Shown: positions 1 to 11,310, counted from the stretch's first letter. The stretch is DNA of 64,000 bases from Delphinus delphis (GCF_949987515.2 NC_082696.1:59528447-59592446); one strand, 5' to 3'. Notes: a model not told the origin generated them from the sequence alone. Program-made: numbers and translations.

Positions 1-296
1 AATTTAATAATATTTTCCTCTATGATTAATGCATTTTTGTGCAGCTCAAAAAAAATTCCCTATCCCAAGTGCATGATGATATTCTTTGATATCATTGTTT
101 AAGTATTATTTTTTGTCTTGACATTTAAGTGTACAGTCCTACTGGAATTTATTTTTAATTATGGTGTGATATAGGATCAAGTTTTACTTTTTTTCTATAT
201 TAGTATCCAATTCTTCCTGTATCACTTATTGAAAAGACAAATCTTTCCCCACAGTGCCACATTCACATTAGTAAAGTATCCACATAAGCATGGCTC

Positions 297-812
297 TGTG
301 TGGTAAAGATGACTACAAATTTTTTGTCACTTCTCCCATTGAGAGGCAGAATATATGCCCCCCCTTTGAATCTGGGCTGACCCTATAACCTGCTTTGACA
401 GTTAGAATGTTGCAAAAGTGATGCTGTGTGGATTATAAGAGTAAATCTCAAAGATATTGGTAGTTACTGCTTTTGCATGCTTAGAACACTCCTTTTTGGA
501 ACCCAGCTGTCATCTTGTGAAAAGTTCAAACCATGTGGAGAACTAAATGAAGGAGACTTGAGGTGCTGTGATGAACAGGCCTAACAATCTCCCAGCCAGC
601 AGTCAGCACCAACTGCTACACATATGAATAAGCCATCTAGGAAATTCCATCTCTGTTGAGCTTCCAGAAGACTGCAGATCCAGTTGACACCATATGGAGC
701 AAAAGAACCATCCTGCTGAGTCCACAGAATCATGAGAGAAAATAAATGGCTGTTGCTGTTTAAGCCACTAAGTTTTGGGATGGTTTGTTACATGGCAATA
801 GATAGTGAAAAA
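297..812 (+). mobile_element. MLT1-type solo LTR (ERVL-MaLR)
   Basis: The block opens 'tgtgtggtaaag', contains 'ttgtcacttctcccat' and 'ttgaatctgggctg', and closes with the MLT1 3' signature: an aataaa signal followed by 'taagccactaagttttggg' and 'caatagata'. It is a non-autonomous MaLR LTR with no internal region, inserted in an older L1. The LTR is degenerate and has no clear target duplication, so the ends are approximate. Confidence 0.8.
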
Positions 813-1309
813 AAATATGCTTTGGGGTTTTCTGTTCTGCTCCATTGGTCCATTTGTCTATTCTTGTCACACAGTCTTAATTCCTATAGCATGATAGTAA
901 ATTATAACATCTGGTAGAGCAAGTCTTTCTACCTTGCTCTCCTTCATCAAGACTACTTTGTCTATTTTGACACTGTATTTACATGTAGATTTTAGAATTC
1001 ACTTTTCAAGTCCCCACAGATAACCTGTTGGGATTTTGAACTGAATTGCACTGAGTCCATAAGCAAACTTGGGGAGAATTAATATCTTTACAATATTGAC
1101 TCTTTCAATTCTGTTATAGTCCTCCATTTATTTAGGTCTTCTTTAGCAACTCTCAATAATATTTCATAGTTTTTTGCACAGGTCTTCTACATCTTCTGTG
1201 AGATATGTATCTGGTCATTTAATATTTTATGTTGTTGTAAAGATGTGTTGCACTTTACCTGGTTTTTACTGGTACATAGAAATACGACTGATTTTTATAT
1301 TAATCTTAT

Positions 1310-1475
1310 ATTCAGCAACCTTTTAAAATTTGCCTATTAATTCTAAAAATATTTTCATAGACCTTTTATCTGATATGTGCCCAATCATAACACATTCAGC
1401 AACCTTTTAAAATTTGCCTATTAATCCTAAAAGTATTTTCATAGACCTTTTATCTGATATGTGCCCAATCATAAC
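1310..1475. repeat. 84-bp tandem duplication inside the old L1
   Basis: Two adjacent copies, 1310-1393 and 1394-1475, start 'attcagcaaccttttaaaat' and end 'gcccaatcataac'. They differ at two sites over the shared 82 bp (t/c and a/g), so the duplication is far younger than the L1 it lies in. It is probably a replication-slippage or unequal-exchange event. Confidence 0.95.
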
Positions 1476-1604
1476 GTTTAGCATGAAACTTTTATTTATT
1501 CCTTTAAAATTTTATTTCCTTTTTCCTTATTTTCCTTTTTCATTCAGTATTACAAATAAAATATTACAACATTGAATAGATGTGATGATAGAAGCATTTT
1601 TTTT

Positions 1605-1808
1605 TTTTTTTTTTTGCGGTACGCGGGCCTCTCACTGCTGTGGCCTCTCGCGCTGTGGAGCACAGGCTCCGGACGCGCAGGCCCAGCGGCCATGGCTTAC
1701 GGGCCCAGCCGCCCCGCGGCACGCAGGACCCTCCCGGACCGGGGCACGAACCCGCGTCCCCTGCATCGGCAGGCGGACTCTCAACCACTGCGCCACCAGG
1801 GATGCCCC
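1605..1808 (-). mobile_element. CHR-type SINE, short form
   Basis: Read on the minus strand this is a tRNA-derived CHR SINE: the plus strand shows a T-run (the poly-A tail), then 'gcggtacgcgggcctctcac', and ends 'ccaccagggatgcccc'. The 17-bp duplication 'atagaagcatttttttt' at 1588-1604 and 1809-1825 flanks it and fixes the ends. Many CpGs remain, indicating a recent insertion. Overlapping open frames here are by-products of its GC richness and are not genes. Confidence 0.95.
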
Positions 1809-2185
1809 ATAGAAGCATTTTTTTTAATCACTCAATCTCAGACAAAAGTATTTTAACATTTCACCATTAAGGTATGATTTTCCTATAATTTTTTAACACA
1901 CCCTATATGAGATTAAGGAAGTTCTCTTTTCCTCCAAGTTTGCTTAGAGTATATATTATGAGTGTTACGTATATCACATGTTTTTGTTTACTGAGTTAGT
2001 CATGTGATTTTTTCTCCTTTTTTTAGTGTAGTGAATTCTTTAAATTAAATAACTTCCAAATGTTAAATTAACCTTGCATTCCTAGAATAAACTCTACTTA
2101 ATCCTGATATCTTGTCCTTTTTATATATTGCTGGATAATATTTACTAATATTTTCTTTAGGATGAGTGAATTAAACTACAATTAC

Positions 2186-3155
2186 AATAATGTATTTATC
2201 AGGTTTTGGTGTTAAGGTGGAAGATACTATGGCCTGTGCTTCTGGCTTCTAGTGTTTCTGTTGAGAAGCGAGATGTCAGTCTAATTAATGCTTCTTTGGA
2301 GCAATAAAGAAAAAAGAAATTTAAAAAAAACTTTGAAGGTATAAAAGAGCAACTAGAGCAGCTAGGATTTGAGGGTGTTTGGTTAATTCAAACATACTTC
2401 ACTCATTTTTTCCCTCAGGAATCTACAGATTTGCAGCACAGGCCACAGAGGCAGAGAAAAAAAGCGATATCCTGATACCCTAGAGCTTTCTTCAGTCTCA
2501 GGGATCTGGAGAAACACAATCTGTAGTATGGGACTACCAAAGCAGCCAACACTCAATGGTCCAAGATCCTGGAGAAAGAGAAAATGCAGCGAAATCAGCC
2601 CAACATTCTTTAATCCTTTTCCACTTGAGGCACTTGCTGAATTTTGAGTTCAAGTCTCTGTCTGACTTATACATTTTCTACAATCTCTTTTCAAATCACT
2701 CTTTCCCTGTGATCCTGCCATAGTAACTATCCCTTACTTCCCTCCCTGGTTTCTTGAATGTGCTGTTCTCTGTCTCTCACACTCAAGAAGATTATTTGTT
2801 CTGCTCCAGAATTATTTCCTCTTTTTTCCCATAAAGCCATCTCCAGAGGCATACAGGAACTACAGGACAGATCTGGGACCCTAGCAAGAAGACAAATGGA
2901 TAGAAGACTTTCAATGGCATTCTGAGGGAAATGAGAAGTATGAGAGAAAGAGAGAAAAGATCTCTTACATGTCATTTATAGGAGGCCTCTTTTTGGACTG
3001 ATAGGCGCCTTAATGAGAAGAATAAATATGTTTTATACTATCTGCTGAATTCCAAGGATATGCAAGAACTAATGGTACAACTTTCTAGTAATGTACCGTG
3101 TCTACACTCCTTCCCAGGTACTACAGGCATTACTAAGAGTTTAAAAATCCTTCTT
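2186..3155. other. No recognised gene or repeat
   Basis: I see no coding signal or family I can name. Part of 2200-2290 has a loose L1-like feel ('tgttgagaagcgagatgtc') that I do not rely on. Confidence 0.4.
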
Positions 3156-3159
3156 ATCC

Positions 3160-3422
3160 TAGCTCAAAGGGAAACCTTCCTGATAGATATCCCTAAATTC
3201 ACTACTCCTGCAAGCTTTCTTAGCATTGAATGCATCACATTTATCTTAGTTTGTAATTTTGTATTTATCTGTGTTACTATTTGGTTTTTGTGTCTATTAC
3301 TAAGTTGTCCATAAGGCAAGATCCATGTGAGCTTCTCCCTGCCATTGTATTCATAGTGCCTCGTATTATGCCAGACACCTAATACACTCAAATATCTGCT
3401 GAATGGATTAATGAATAAATGT
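3160..3422 (+). mobile_element. L2 LINE 3' end
   Basis: The tail follows the L2 3' end: 'gcaagatccatgtgagct', then 'atgccagacacctaatac', then 'gctgaatggattaatgaata'. It is an old, 5'-truncated copy. Confidence 0.75.
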
Positions 3423-3795
3423 GACATGAAAATCATCTCTCATTTAAATGTAATTTCATAGAGGAAGCTGAAGTTTGTCTTGACAGAATGGCAGCATCTA
3501 CAGAGTTACAGATCTGGATGAAGCAAAGTGTTTGAAACATTGTAGCCTGAAAACAAGGACAGGGTGACTCATTAGCTCCAAAATGAATAAAATCATTATA
3601 GTTACATTTTATACAATTTTAATTAATATTAAATAAGCTACCTGTAGAATCTTTCATTTAATAGACAAATTCCTGAGGGCACATCTCATAGAGTCTAAAG
3701 ACTTCATCTACAGCATCAAGGTCTTATTAGGCAAGATAAAAAATGAAAAACACACTCTCGTGTCATGGAAGGAAATGATGGTACATAGTGAACAC

Positions 3796-4008
3796 AGAGA
3801 GAATGGACTTTAGATTCTGATGGATCTGGACTCATATCCTACTGCAGTTTCTTCCTATCTATGTATCTATGTGACACTGGGACAGTTATTTAATATGTCT
3901 GAGTCTCATATGTAAAATGAAGATAAGATCTACTTCATGGAGTTGTTATAAATTACACAAAGAAATGCATATAATCTTCTTAGCACAGAGTGGGCACACA
4001 ATAAATAT
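3796..4008 (+). mobile_element. MIR SINE
   Basis: It contains the MIR core and 3' part in order: 'tatgtgacactgggacagtt', 'gtctgagtctcatatgtaaa', 'acttcatggagttgttataa' and 'agcacagagtgggcacac'. It is diverged, as expected for a family that predates placental mammals. Confidence 0.85.
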
Positions 4009-4013
4009 TGGGA

Positions 4014-4255
4014 AGATGGCATCACACAATAAAGAACATGAACTTTGGAATCAGAAGACCTGAGTTAGAATCCCTGCTTGAAGATTCGTTACTGAGTGAC
4101 CAAAAAAAGTTACTTCACCTATTTAAAGATTCAATTCTCATATCAGTAAAATGTGCACAATAATATTAATAGTTACCCTGCAATTTAAATGTACAGAGTT
4201 AACATTTATAAAATTCCCACCACATTTCATGGCAGAAAGTAAACATTCAGTAAGC
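4014..4255 (+). mobile_element. MIR SINE, second adjacent copy
   Basis: A second MIR in the same orientation begins only a few bases after the first. Landmarks are 'ttggaatcagaagacctgag', 'ttagaatccctgcttg', 'tactgagtgaccaaaaaaag' and 'catatcagtaaaatg'. The head-to-tail arrangement may be chance or an old segmental event. Confidence 0.75.
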
Positions 4256-4257
4256 AA

Positions 4258-4332
4258 TATGAAGAAGAAGAAGAAAGAGAAGGAGGAGGTGAAGAATAAG
4301 GAGGAAGGGAAGGGGAAAGAGGAGAGGAAGAT
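4258..4332. repeat. Purine-rich (GA/GGA) low-complexity tract
   Basis: About 75 bp of almost uninterrupted A and G ('gaagaagaagaaagagaagg'). The two open frames over it are products of low complexity. Confidence 0.95.
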
Positions 4333-4481
4333 GTTAAGTTTGAGGCACCACATGTTAACACATGATGGAAACATATAGCAGACAAGAAAAATGTTTGCCT
4401 ATAACTGAGGCAAGAGGTTGACTTGAATATATTGAGCTGTATCAACAAAAGTAATTCTTCCTTGTTATTCTCTCTCAATAC

Positions 4482-4645
4482 ACATTATTTTCTCCAAAGC
4501 ATTTAGCAGAATTTGTAATTACATATTTATTTGTTTACTAGAACATTGTCTTCTTCCAAAATTGGTTTCCATGAGAGTAGAGCTATGATTATTTTATCAC
4601 TCAATGTAGAACACATAGTAAGGACTCAGCAAGTATTATTAACTA
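4482..4645 (+). mobile_element. L2 LINE 3' end
   Basis: 'ttggtttccatgagagtag' followed by 'agaacacatagtaaggactc' matches the terminal L2 pattern (stretch before the 'cacatagtaggcgctcaata' end). Old and truncated. Confidence 0.7.
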
Positions 4646-4649
4646 AGAA

Positions 4650-5650
4650 TTATCAACTGAAAACCTATATGTACAAAAAGGATAGATCAGTTGGTTGGTG
4701 CTCAGAGTTGGAAAACAAAAGAACTACAAGAAAACTGAAATTTAAATACAGAAATTACTACAGTCCCATAAATTAATTCCAATGATTTAAAATGAATGAA
4801 ATTGGTGAAAGTTAAAAACATTAATTAAAATAATATCTCTATGATCTGATACCAATATGAATAGCAAATATCTATTTAACATCATTGCCTAATGCATAGA
4901 TGAACAATAAATATTATGGAATGAATGACAAATTTATGAAATCAATCATAATCACTGTATGATGATTTTATTAAAAGTGAATTTTTTAAGACACTGTAAG
5001 TCATAAGAAATATTATTTCAAAATATACCACTTAAAGGAAAAAACAGCAAAGAGAAGGAGGTAGAGAAAAACAGGATTACAACCATTATCACACATAGCA
5101 TTAGTTGCAAAGTTCAACAGCTTATAGCAATAAGAAGGAAAAGAAGTTGAAGTCAGGGATCCTTGGGAGATTTTTCAACAGAGATTGTTGTTGGTGCAAA
5201 TCAACAGATGGTGTGCAGTAGGAACAGTGGTAGGAAACAGCTGAAAACTAGCAGCGAGAAGAAAAGGAAGACAAATATTGTAGCGTAGAGAATAAAATAG
5301 GCCTACAAAACGCTAGTGTGTAGGAAATGAAGGCTATCAATAATGAATTAGATCATATAATGTAAGTGGATTTCCATACCTTGAGTATGGAAACATACAA
5401 ATACATAATCAATAAAATAATAAAACTGACAAAATAAGTTTTTTAGTTACTAAATCAAGTACTTGATCAGGTAATTAGGAAATAACAAAAGCAAAGAATT
5501 TTATACAAGACCCTTTGGATTATCTAATACAACCTTTCCATAGACAGGTTTTTAAAAACCTGTCCCAAAGAGTTTAAGAACTTTATCCACGGTAAAATTG
5601 TAAAAATGTATGAAAAGGGAAAGTAAATTCAATATAGCATGCTTTTTAAT
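4650..5650. other. AT-rich DNA, nothing recognised
   Basis: No open frame of note, no tail or target duplication, and no family I can name. A 'caataaatattatggaatga' stretch near 4905 could be the stub of an L2 end. Confidence 0.4.
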
Positions 5651-5654
5651 GAAT

Positions 5655-5762
5655 TGTCTTCTCTTTATAAGGAGCTTAATATGTACCAGGTAATGTGCTA
5701 AGCACTGAAGGCATGAAGAACAAGTCAAATATGGTTCCTTCCCTTACAAACTAAAATATGTC
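5655..5762 (-). mobile_element. L2 LINE fragment
   Basis: 'tatgtaccaggtaatgtgct' followed by 'tcaaatatggttccttccc' is the reverse complement of the L2 3' region ('tactatgtgccaggcactg ... gtccctgccct'). Confidence 0.65.
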
Positions 5763-6566
5763 ACTCGCCATCCAGCTCTACAAGATTAGGTCCTTAGCCA
5801 CTGTAGCTGTTGACCATAACACACCCTGAAAGGAGTTCAGGGTGGAGATCAGGAATGAAGCACTCCTTCCTCTAGGAAAAACTGATAGAACAGGCTTTCA
5901 GATAGTTAGATATTTTCAGGAGAAAATTTTACGAACCCAATTCTCGTATCTTCTCATACCCAGAAAATCACTAAAATCATTTACGGAGACATCTGCTCCT
6001 CTTGACTAGCAGCAACGTTCTACTGAGATATATGCCTGATTGCACATACCTCCTTCACCAAATCATATACATACTGACCTCCCCCCATCTGCCACCTCTT
6101 CAGAGCAGTTCATCAGCACTACCTGAGAGGCTTTCTCCTGGGCTATAGTCCTCAGTAAGTCCCCAAATATAACTGAACTCACAGCTCTTATGATATGCTT
6201 TTTTTTTCAGTCAACAGCCTAGTAAGCTTACAGTGTAGTGAAAAGGAAACTTAACATACAAAGAAACCAATAAATAACTTCAACTGTGTTAAATGCCTTG
6301 AAAAAAGGATAGAGTACCATAAAAGGAGAAGGGTCTTTTTAGGATGTTATTAATTGCCTAAAACAGTTAGCAACTTGGAATAGAGCAGCAAAAACAGACA
6401 TGTAGAGAAAGCATACAGAAATATATTTTGGCTTTGGGATTGGCTGCTTTGTTAATAAATTTGATATAGGAGGAAAGTGTAAAGAAAAAAGTCAAGGATG
6501 AGTTAGTAACTGCTTAGATGATTTTAGCCATTTCTCCCACGATGAGAGAAAGCTGAACATATGAAT
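5763..6566. other. No recognised gene or repeat
   Basis: Mixed-composition sequence without a coding frame, tail or clear repeat motif. Confidence 0.4.
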
Positions 6567-7392
6567 CTAGAGCCCAGAGAAGGTTTTAATTTCTCCATCA
6601 AATCTGAATGAGATCCTTGCTGGGTAGAGTAATCTTGGTTGCAGGTTTTTCTCCTTCATCACTTTAAATATGTCCTGCCAGTCCCTTCTGGCTTGCAGAG
6701 CTTCTGCTGAAAGATCAGCTGTTAACCTTATGGGGATTCCCTTGTGTGTTATTTGTCGTTTTTCCCTTGCTGCTTTTAATATGTTTTCTTTGCATTTAAT
6801 TTTTGACAGTTTGATTAATATGTGTCTTGGCGTATTTCTCCTTGGCTTTATCCTGTATGGGACTCTCTGTGCTTCCTGGACTTTATTAAATATTTCCTTT
6901 CCCATATTAGGGACGTTTTCAACTATAATCTCTTCAAATATTTTCTCAGTCCCTTTCTTTTCCTCTTCTTCTTCTGAAACCCCTGTAATTCGAATGTTGG
7001 TGCATTTAATATTGTCCCAGAGGTCTCTGAGACTGTCCTCAGTTCTTTTCATTCTTTTTTCTTTATTCTGCTCTGCAGTAGTTATTTCCACTATTTTATC
7101 TTCCAGGTCACTTATCCGTTCTTCTGCTTCAGTTATTCTGCTACTGATCCCATCTAGAGTATTTTTCATTTCATTTATTGTGCTGTTCATTGTTATTTGT
7201 TTCATCTTTAGTTCTTCTATGTCCTTGTTAAATGTTTCTTGCATTTTGTCTATTTCCAAGATTTTGGATCATCTTTACTATCATTATTCTGAATCCTTTT
7301 TTAGGTAGACTGCCTATTTCCTCTTCATTTGTTACGTCTGGTGGGTTTTTATCTTGCTCCTTCATCTGCTGTGTGTTTTTCTGTCTTCTCAT
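6567..7392 (-). pseudogene. L1 ORF1 (RNA-binding protein) pseudogene
   Basis: L1 ORF1p is the trimeric RNA-binding chaperone that coats L1 RNA in cytoplasmic ribonucleoprotein particles. The first ATG is at 7392 and gives a basic N-terminus (MRRQKN...). A frameshift near 7259-7265 moves the reading frame, after which 230 codons are open to 6567. The second part shows the family's layout: a coiled coil rich in heptads (ITEAEERISDLEDKI), the RRM region (NIRITGVSEEEE), and the C-terminal domain (PRHILIKLSKIK ... ARISFRFDGEIK). The last 30 or so residues of a normal ORF1p are replaced by 'TFSGL' read from flanking DNA. The frameshift and the lost C-terminus make it non-functional. The plus-strand open frames here are antisense shadows. 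Confidence 0.9.
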
Positions 7393-9069
7393 TTTGCTTA
7401 TCTTACTGTGTTTGGGGTCTCCATTTTGCAGGCTGCAGGTTCGTAGTTCCCGTTGTTTTTGGCGTCTGTCCCCAGTGGCTAAGGTTGGTTCAGTGGGTTG
7501 TGTAGGCTTCCTGGTGGAGGGGACTAGTGCCTGTGTTCTGATGGATGAGGCTGGATCTTGTCTTTCTGGTGGGCAGGTCCACGTCTGGTGGTGTGTTTTG
7601 GGGTGTCTGTGGACTTATTATGATTCTGGGCAGCCTCTATGCTAATGGGTGGGGTTGTGTCCCCGTCTTGCTAGTTTTTTGGCATAGGATGTCCAGCACT
7701 GTATCTTGCTGGTCATTGAGTGAAGCTGGGTGCTGGTGTTTAGATGGAGATCTCTGGGAGATTTTCGCCGTTTGATATTATGTGCAGCTGGGAGGCCTCT
7801 TGTGGACCAGTGTCCTGAAGTTGGCTCTCCCACCTCAGAGGCACAGCACTGACTCCTGGCTGCAGCACCAAGAGCCTTTCATCCACACAGCTCCTTAATT
7901 TGGGATGATTCGTTGTCTATTCATGTATTACACAGATGCAGGGTACATCAAGTTGATTGTGGAGCTTTAATCCGCTGCTTCTGAGGCTGCTGGGAGAGAC
8001 TTCTCTTCTTTGTTCTCACAGCTCCCAGGGGCTCAGCTTTCGATTTGGCCCCGCCTCTGCGTGTAGGTCGCCAGAGGGCGTCTGTTCTTCGCTCAGACAG
8101 GACGGGGTTAAAGGAGCCACTGATTCGGTGGCTCTGGCTCACTCAGGCCGGGGGGAGGGAGGGGCACGGAGTGTGGGGCAAGCCTGCGGCGGCAGAGGCC
8201 GCCATGACGTTGCACCAGCCTGAGGCGCGCCGTGCGTTCTCCCGGAGGAGTTGTCCCTGGATCACGGGACCCTGGCAGTGACGGGCTGCACAGGCTCCCG
8301 GAAGGGGGGTGTGAATAGTGACCCTTGCTCGCACACAGGCTTTTTGGTGGCTGCAGCAGCAGCCTTAGCGTCTCCTGCCCGTCTCTGGGACCGCGCTTTT
8401 AGCCGCGGCTCGCGCCCGTCTCTGGAGCTCCTTTAAGCAGCGTTCTTAATCCCCTCTCCTCGCGCCCCGGGAAACAAAGAGGGAAGAAAAAGTCTCTTGC
8501 CTCTTCGGCAGGTCCAGACTTTTCCCTGGACTCCCTCCCGGCCAGCCGTGGCGCACTAACCCCCTGCAGGCTGTGTTCACGCCGCCAACCCCAGTCCTCT
8601 CCCTGCGCTCCGACCGAAGCCCGAGCCTCAGCTCCCAGCCCCGCCCGCCCCGGCGGGTGAGCAGACAAGACCGGCTGGTGAGTGCCTGTCGGCACCGATC
8701 CTCTGTGCGGGAATCTCGCTGCTTTGCCCCCCGCACCCCTGTGGCTCCTCTGAAGCTTTCCCCCTCCGCCACCTGCAGTCTCCACCCGCGAAAGGGCTTC
8801 CTAGTGTGTGGAAACCCTTCCTCCTTCACAGCTCCCTCCCACTGGTGCAGGTCCCGTCCCTATCCTTTTGTCTCTGTTTATTCTTTTTTCTTTTTCCCTA
8901 CCCAGGTACGTGGGGGGTGTCTTGCCTTTTGGGAGGTCTGAGGTCTTCTGCCAGCGTTCAGTAGGTGTTCTGTAGGAGTTGTTCCACGTGTAGATGTATT
9001 TCTGGTGTATCTGTGGGGAGGAAGGTGATCTCCGCCGTTTTACTCTTCCGCCATCTTCCCGGAAGTTCG
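6576..9069 (-). mobile_element. 3'-truncated L1: 5' UTR plus most of ORF1
   Basis: On the minus strand the element starts at about 9066 with the cetartiodactyl L1 5' end ('gggaagatggcggaagagta'). It runs through a GC-rich 5' UTR of about 1.65 kb, enters ORF1 at 7392, and stops abruptly near 6576, just after the ORF1 motif DGEIK. No ORF2, no 3' UTR and no poly-A tail follow. This is the reverse of the usual L1 fossil, which keeps its 3' end. The 7-bp direct repeat 'agagccc' lies at both edges (6569-6575 and 9070-9076). That could be a short target duplication from an atypical insertion or microhomology from a deletion. Confidence 0.85.
7393..9066 (-). promoter_or_regulatory. L1 5' UTR, CpG-rich internal promoter region
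   Basis: This is the 5' UTR of the minus-strand L1. The 8030-8780 part is the most GC- and CpG-dense stretch of the window ('ctgaggcgcgccgtgcgttc', 'cccgcccgccccggcgggtg'). L1 5' UTRs carry an internal Pol II promoter in the first few hundred bases, and 'aagatggcgg' on the minus strand near 9055 is a perfect YY1-type site, as found at L1 start sites. Many CpGs persist, so the copy is fairly young or has escaped methylation-driven decay. Several open frames of 60-128 codons here are GC artefacts. Whether the promoter still works cannot be read from sequence. Confidence 0.75.
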
Positions 9070-9076
9070 AGAGCCC

Positions 9077-10815
9077 GTTTTTAAACCACCTGCCTCCAAT
9101 TCCAGGTGCCCCCAATATATGTTTTAAATTATTAGTGCTTGAGTTGTCTGGGAAGAAAATATAGAACAGGAACGCAGATCCAAAGCCAAATTCAGGGGAA
9201 TTCCCACATTTAGTGTTAGGATAGAAATGGAAAAATCAGCCAAATGAATGGGAAAAGAGGTAGACCATAATGAAGATAGTAGTCACTTGGGCTTCTTGCA
9301 AGAGAAGGGCTAGCTTTTAAAAGGAGGAAGTGACCAATTGTACCAAATGATGCCTGGAGTACACTAAGCTCACTCCCACCGTCCACAAACCATTTCTTCT
9401 GCTATTTTCAGCCTCAGACTCAAGAACAAAATAAACTTCTAAGGATGTCTCCAATTTCCTATCTGAGGAGTAAAAAATCATTTAGGCCCACATTTTGCCA
9501 ATTTTCAGACATGGATAGTAATCTGGGATAACTTGATTTAATAAACATTTTGCTACATACCAAAATAAACACAGGGAGATGTAATAGTTAAATAATTTTT
9601 TTAAAAGCAATTGCTGGAAAATAAGAAAAAAAGAGAATAGAATAACTTTGAAAGAATCACTTTTTTCAGCTTTGAAGGAAAGAAGAAATAATGAAGGAAA
9701 AGATCAACAGATTTTAATACACAATCACTTAAAACTGCCAATCAATGAAAAATAGTAATACAAATAAAAAGCACATGTAGGAGAAAATGTTCACAAGATG
9801 TAATGGTTGAGTTTATTGAAGGAGTATTGGATTTTAGTCATATGCAGGCAATAACCAACTTACTCTTTCTCACTATTGTCTCTGATCTGAAAGCTATTTG
9901 TAATCACTTGCACGAAGTGAAAGTTCAGTCTGGTCTAATATCAAAACTCCAAAGCATCAACTAATGAAATTCTTCTGTTTGGGCCTGCCCTAGATTCAGA
10001 AATTTCTATAGAAAGTAAGCAATATAAGTAGCTTCTTTACTTTTTCTTCACTCTATCTCTTCAGAACTCCTTTCTAGCTGCTATTTTGGTCTCTGTAGAG
10101 TTGTGTCTGGGGAAGGTGGATTATAGGAATGGGACACTGTATTATGACTAATGAGCTGTGTGTGACATCAGGGCTTGCTTGTTTTCTCCTGGGACATTTC
10201 AGGGAACTTCTAGTTTCCTTCTCTGTAGAGGAAGACTTCTTACCATTGGCTTTTAAAACAACCTCCCTCAGTCCCTAGTTTCTGAGGCTTCTTCATACTA
10301 CCCATTTTCTATCTACAGGAAAGTCTCCCCTCAGCCAGAAGACTTGCTTTTCCTGAAAGCTAGTCTCCCAGAACAGAGTCCCTTTCTACATGATACAGTT
10401 GAGTTCCCTTCCCCTAGCCCACTCAGACCACTGAAAAACTCAACTATCTTTGCCAAGGATAATACAGCTAGCTCCTCTCCATTCGCAGGCCCAAGCTGCC
10501 ACTTTTGAACTTCTCAGGCATGGGTTAGGAACCATTCCCAGTGTCCCTTAAATATCAGGGAACATAAAGCATTTTCTCTGAACAGTTCTCTTGAACCTCC
10601 TCCATCTTCTCTTGAGATGGAGAAATATCCCGTCTGTTCCTCACTGGGGAGTAAGAGAGGAAATGCCACAGCATACAAACAACTCACTCTCCAAAGTAAT
10701 TCTCCAATCTCTGTCCTCTTCTCTTTTACCTCCAAGATAGCCAACCTGTGTAACTAGTCTGTTGTGTATTTTATTTCCAGCCAGAACTCTGAGACATTGG
10801 GAAAATTCACAATTA
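9077..10815. other. No recognised gene or repeat
   Basis: About 1.7 kb without a gene. Only short spurious frames occur, with no tail, LTR end or target duplication that I can name. Confidence 0.4.
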
Positions 10816-10819
10816 TCAT

Positions 10820-10990
10820 GCTGCTTCACTTCTAGGGTTCTGGTGGGTGTTCCTTCATTGCTGGTGACAATGTAAATCAATACATTTTAGAGTTATAAGG
10901 CTCTTCACCCAGTAACTCTGCTAGAAATACTACCAAAAAAGCATGAAAAGACTTATTCATGTGGATGTTCACTACAGCATTCACCATCTA
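10820..10990 (+). mobile_element. Possible old L1 3' ORF2 remnant
   Basis: 'cttcattgctggtgacaatg', 'ttcacccagtaactctgct' and 'tgttcactacagcattcacc' follow the order of the L1 ORF2 C-terminal coding sequence. The copy is heavily diverged, so the call is tentative. Confidence 0.45.
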
Positions 10991-11164
10991 ATGTAGTCCC
11001 TAGATGAGAAATATCAGCTAGGACTAAATGATAAGTAAAACTTTGTTTCTTCAGAAATTATATGAAGAATTATTTTACCCACCCTACCTTATTTCAACTT
11101 TTGTACATCAAAACCTGTAGGGCGCGGTCAGCTAACTGCTACGCGGCAGGAAGCTGAAATAAGC

Positions 11165-11310
11165 TGAGTCATCCTTCCTGTGGCCACTGCGCTTGCGCTA
11201 AGTATACTAATGAGGTTTTAAAGCAGCGACCTATCCGATGCTGGCTCACAAGTCGCACCACCGGCGAAAGCCAATCACAGAGCGACACATGTTCTTAATC
11301 CCTATATAAG
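11165..11310 (+). promoter_or_regulatory. LTR promoter: AP-1 site, CCAAT box, TATA box
   Basis: TGAGTCA (consensus AP-1) is at 11165-11171, CCAAT at 11271-11275 and TATATAAG at 11303-11310. The CCAAT-to-TATA spacing of about 30 bp and the TATA-to-polyA spacing are what a retroviral U3-R requires. All are intact in sequence. Activity is inference. Confidence 0.75.

Larger units (their letters stand above)
100..2185 (-). mobile_element. Ancient L1 LINE remnant (ORF2 region), interrupted
   Basis: Read on the minus strand, 100-296 and 813-2185 follow the order of a mammalian L1 ORF2. Plus-strand landmarks are 'cttattgaaaagac' near 223, 'ctccattggtcc' near 840, 'aacttggggagaatt' near 1066 and 'ccttgcattcctagaataaac' near 2072. 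The copy is full of stops and indels, so no open frame survives. It was later split by an MLT1 LTR (297-812) and a CHR SINE (1605-1808), which shows it is the oldest layer here. It is 5' and 3' incomplete. The class is secure; the subfamily is not resolved. Confidence 0.8.

Noticed and set aside
1572..1870. Overlapping frames of 76-94 codons on both strands
   Set aside because: They lie within the CHR SINE and its T-run; GC-rich tRNA-derived sequence gives open frames in several phases. The same applies at 25037-25495, 33694-34080 and 53012-53398.
6670..7308. Plus-strand frame of 212 codons with hydrophobic, membrane-like composition
   Set aside because: It is the antisense of L1 ORF1. Reverse-reading a Lys/Glu-rich coiled coil yields Leu/Phe/Ser-rich peptides that mimic membrane proteins.
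8399..8941. Frames of 104-128 codons in the GC-rich block
   Set aside because: They are within the L1 5' UTR, have no domains and overlap on both strands. Stop codons are simply rare in GC-rich DNA.
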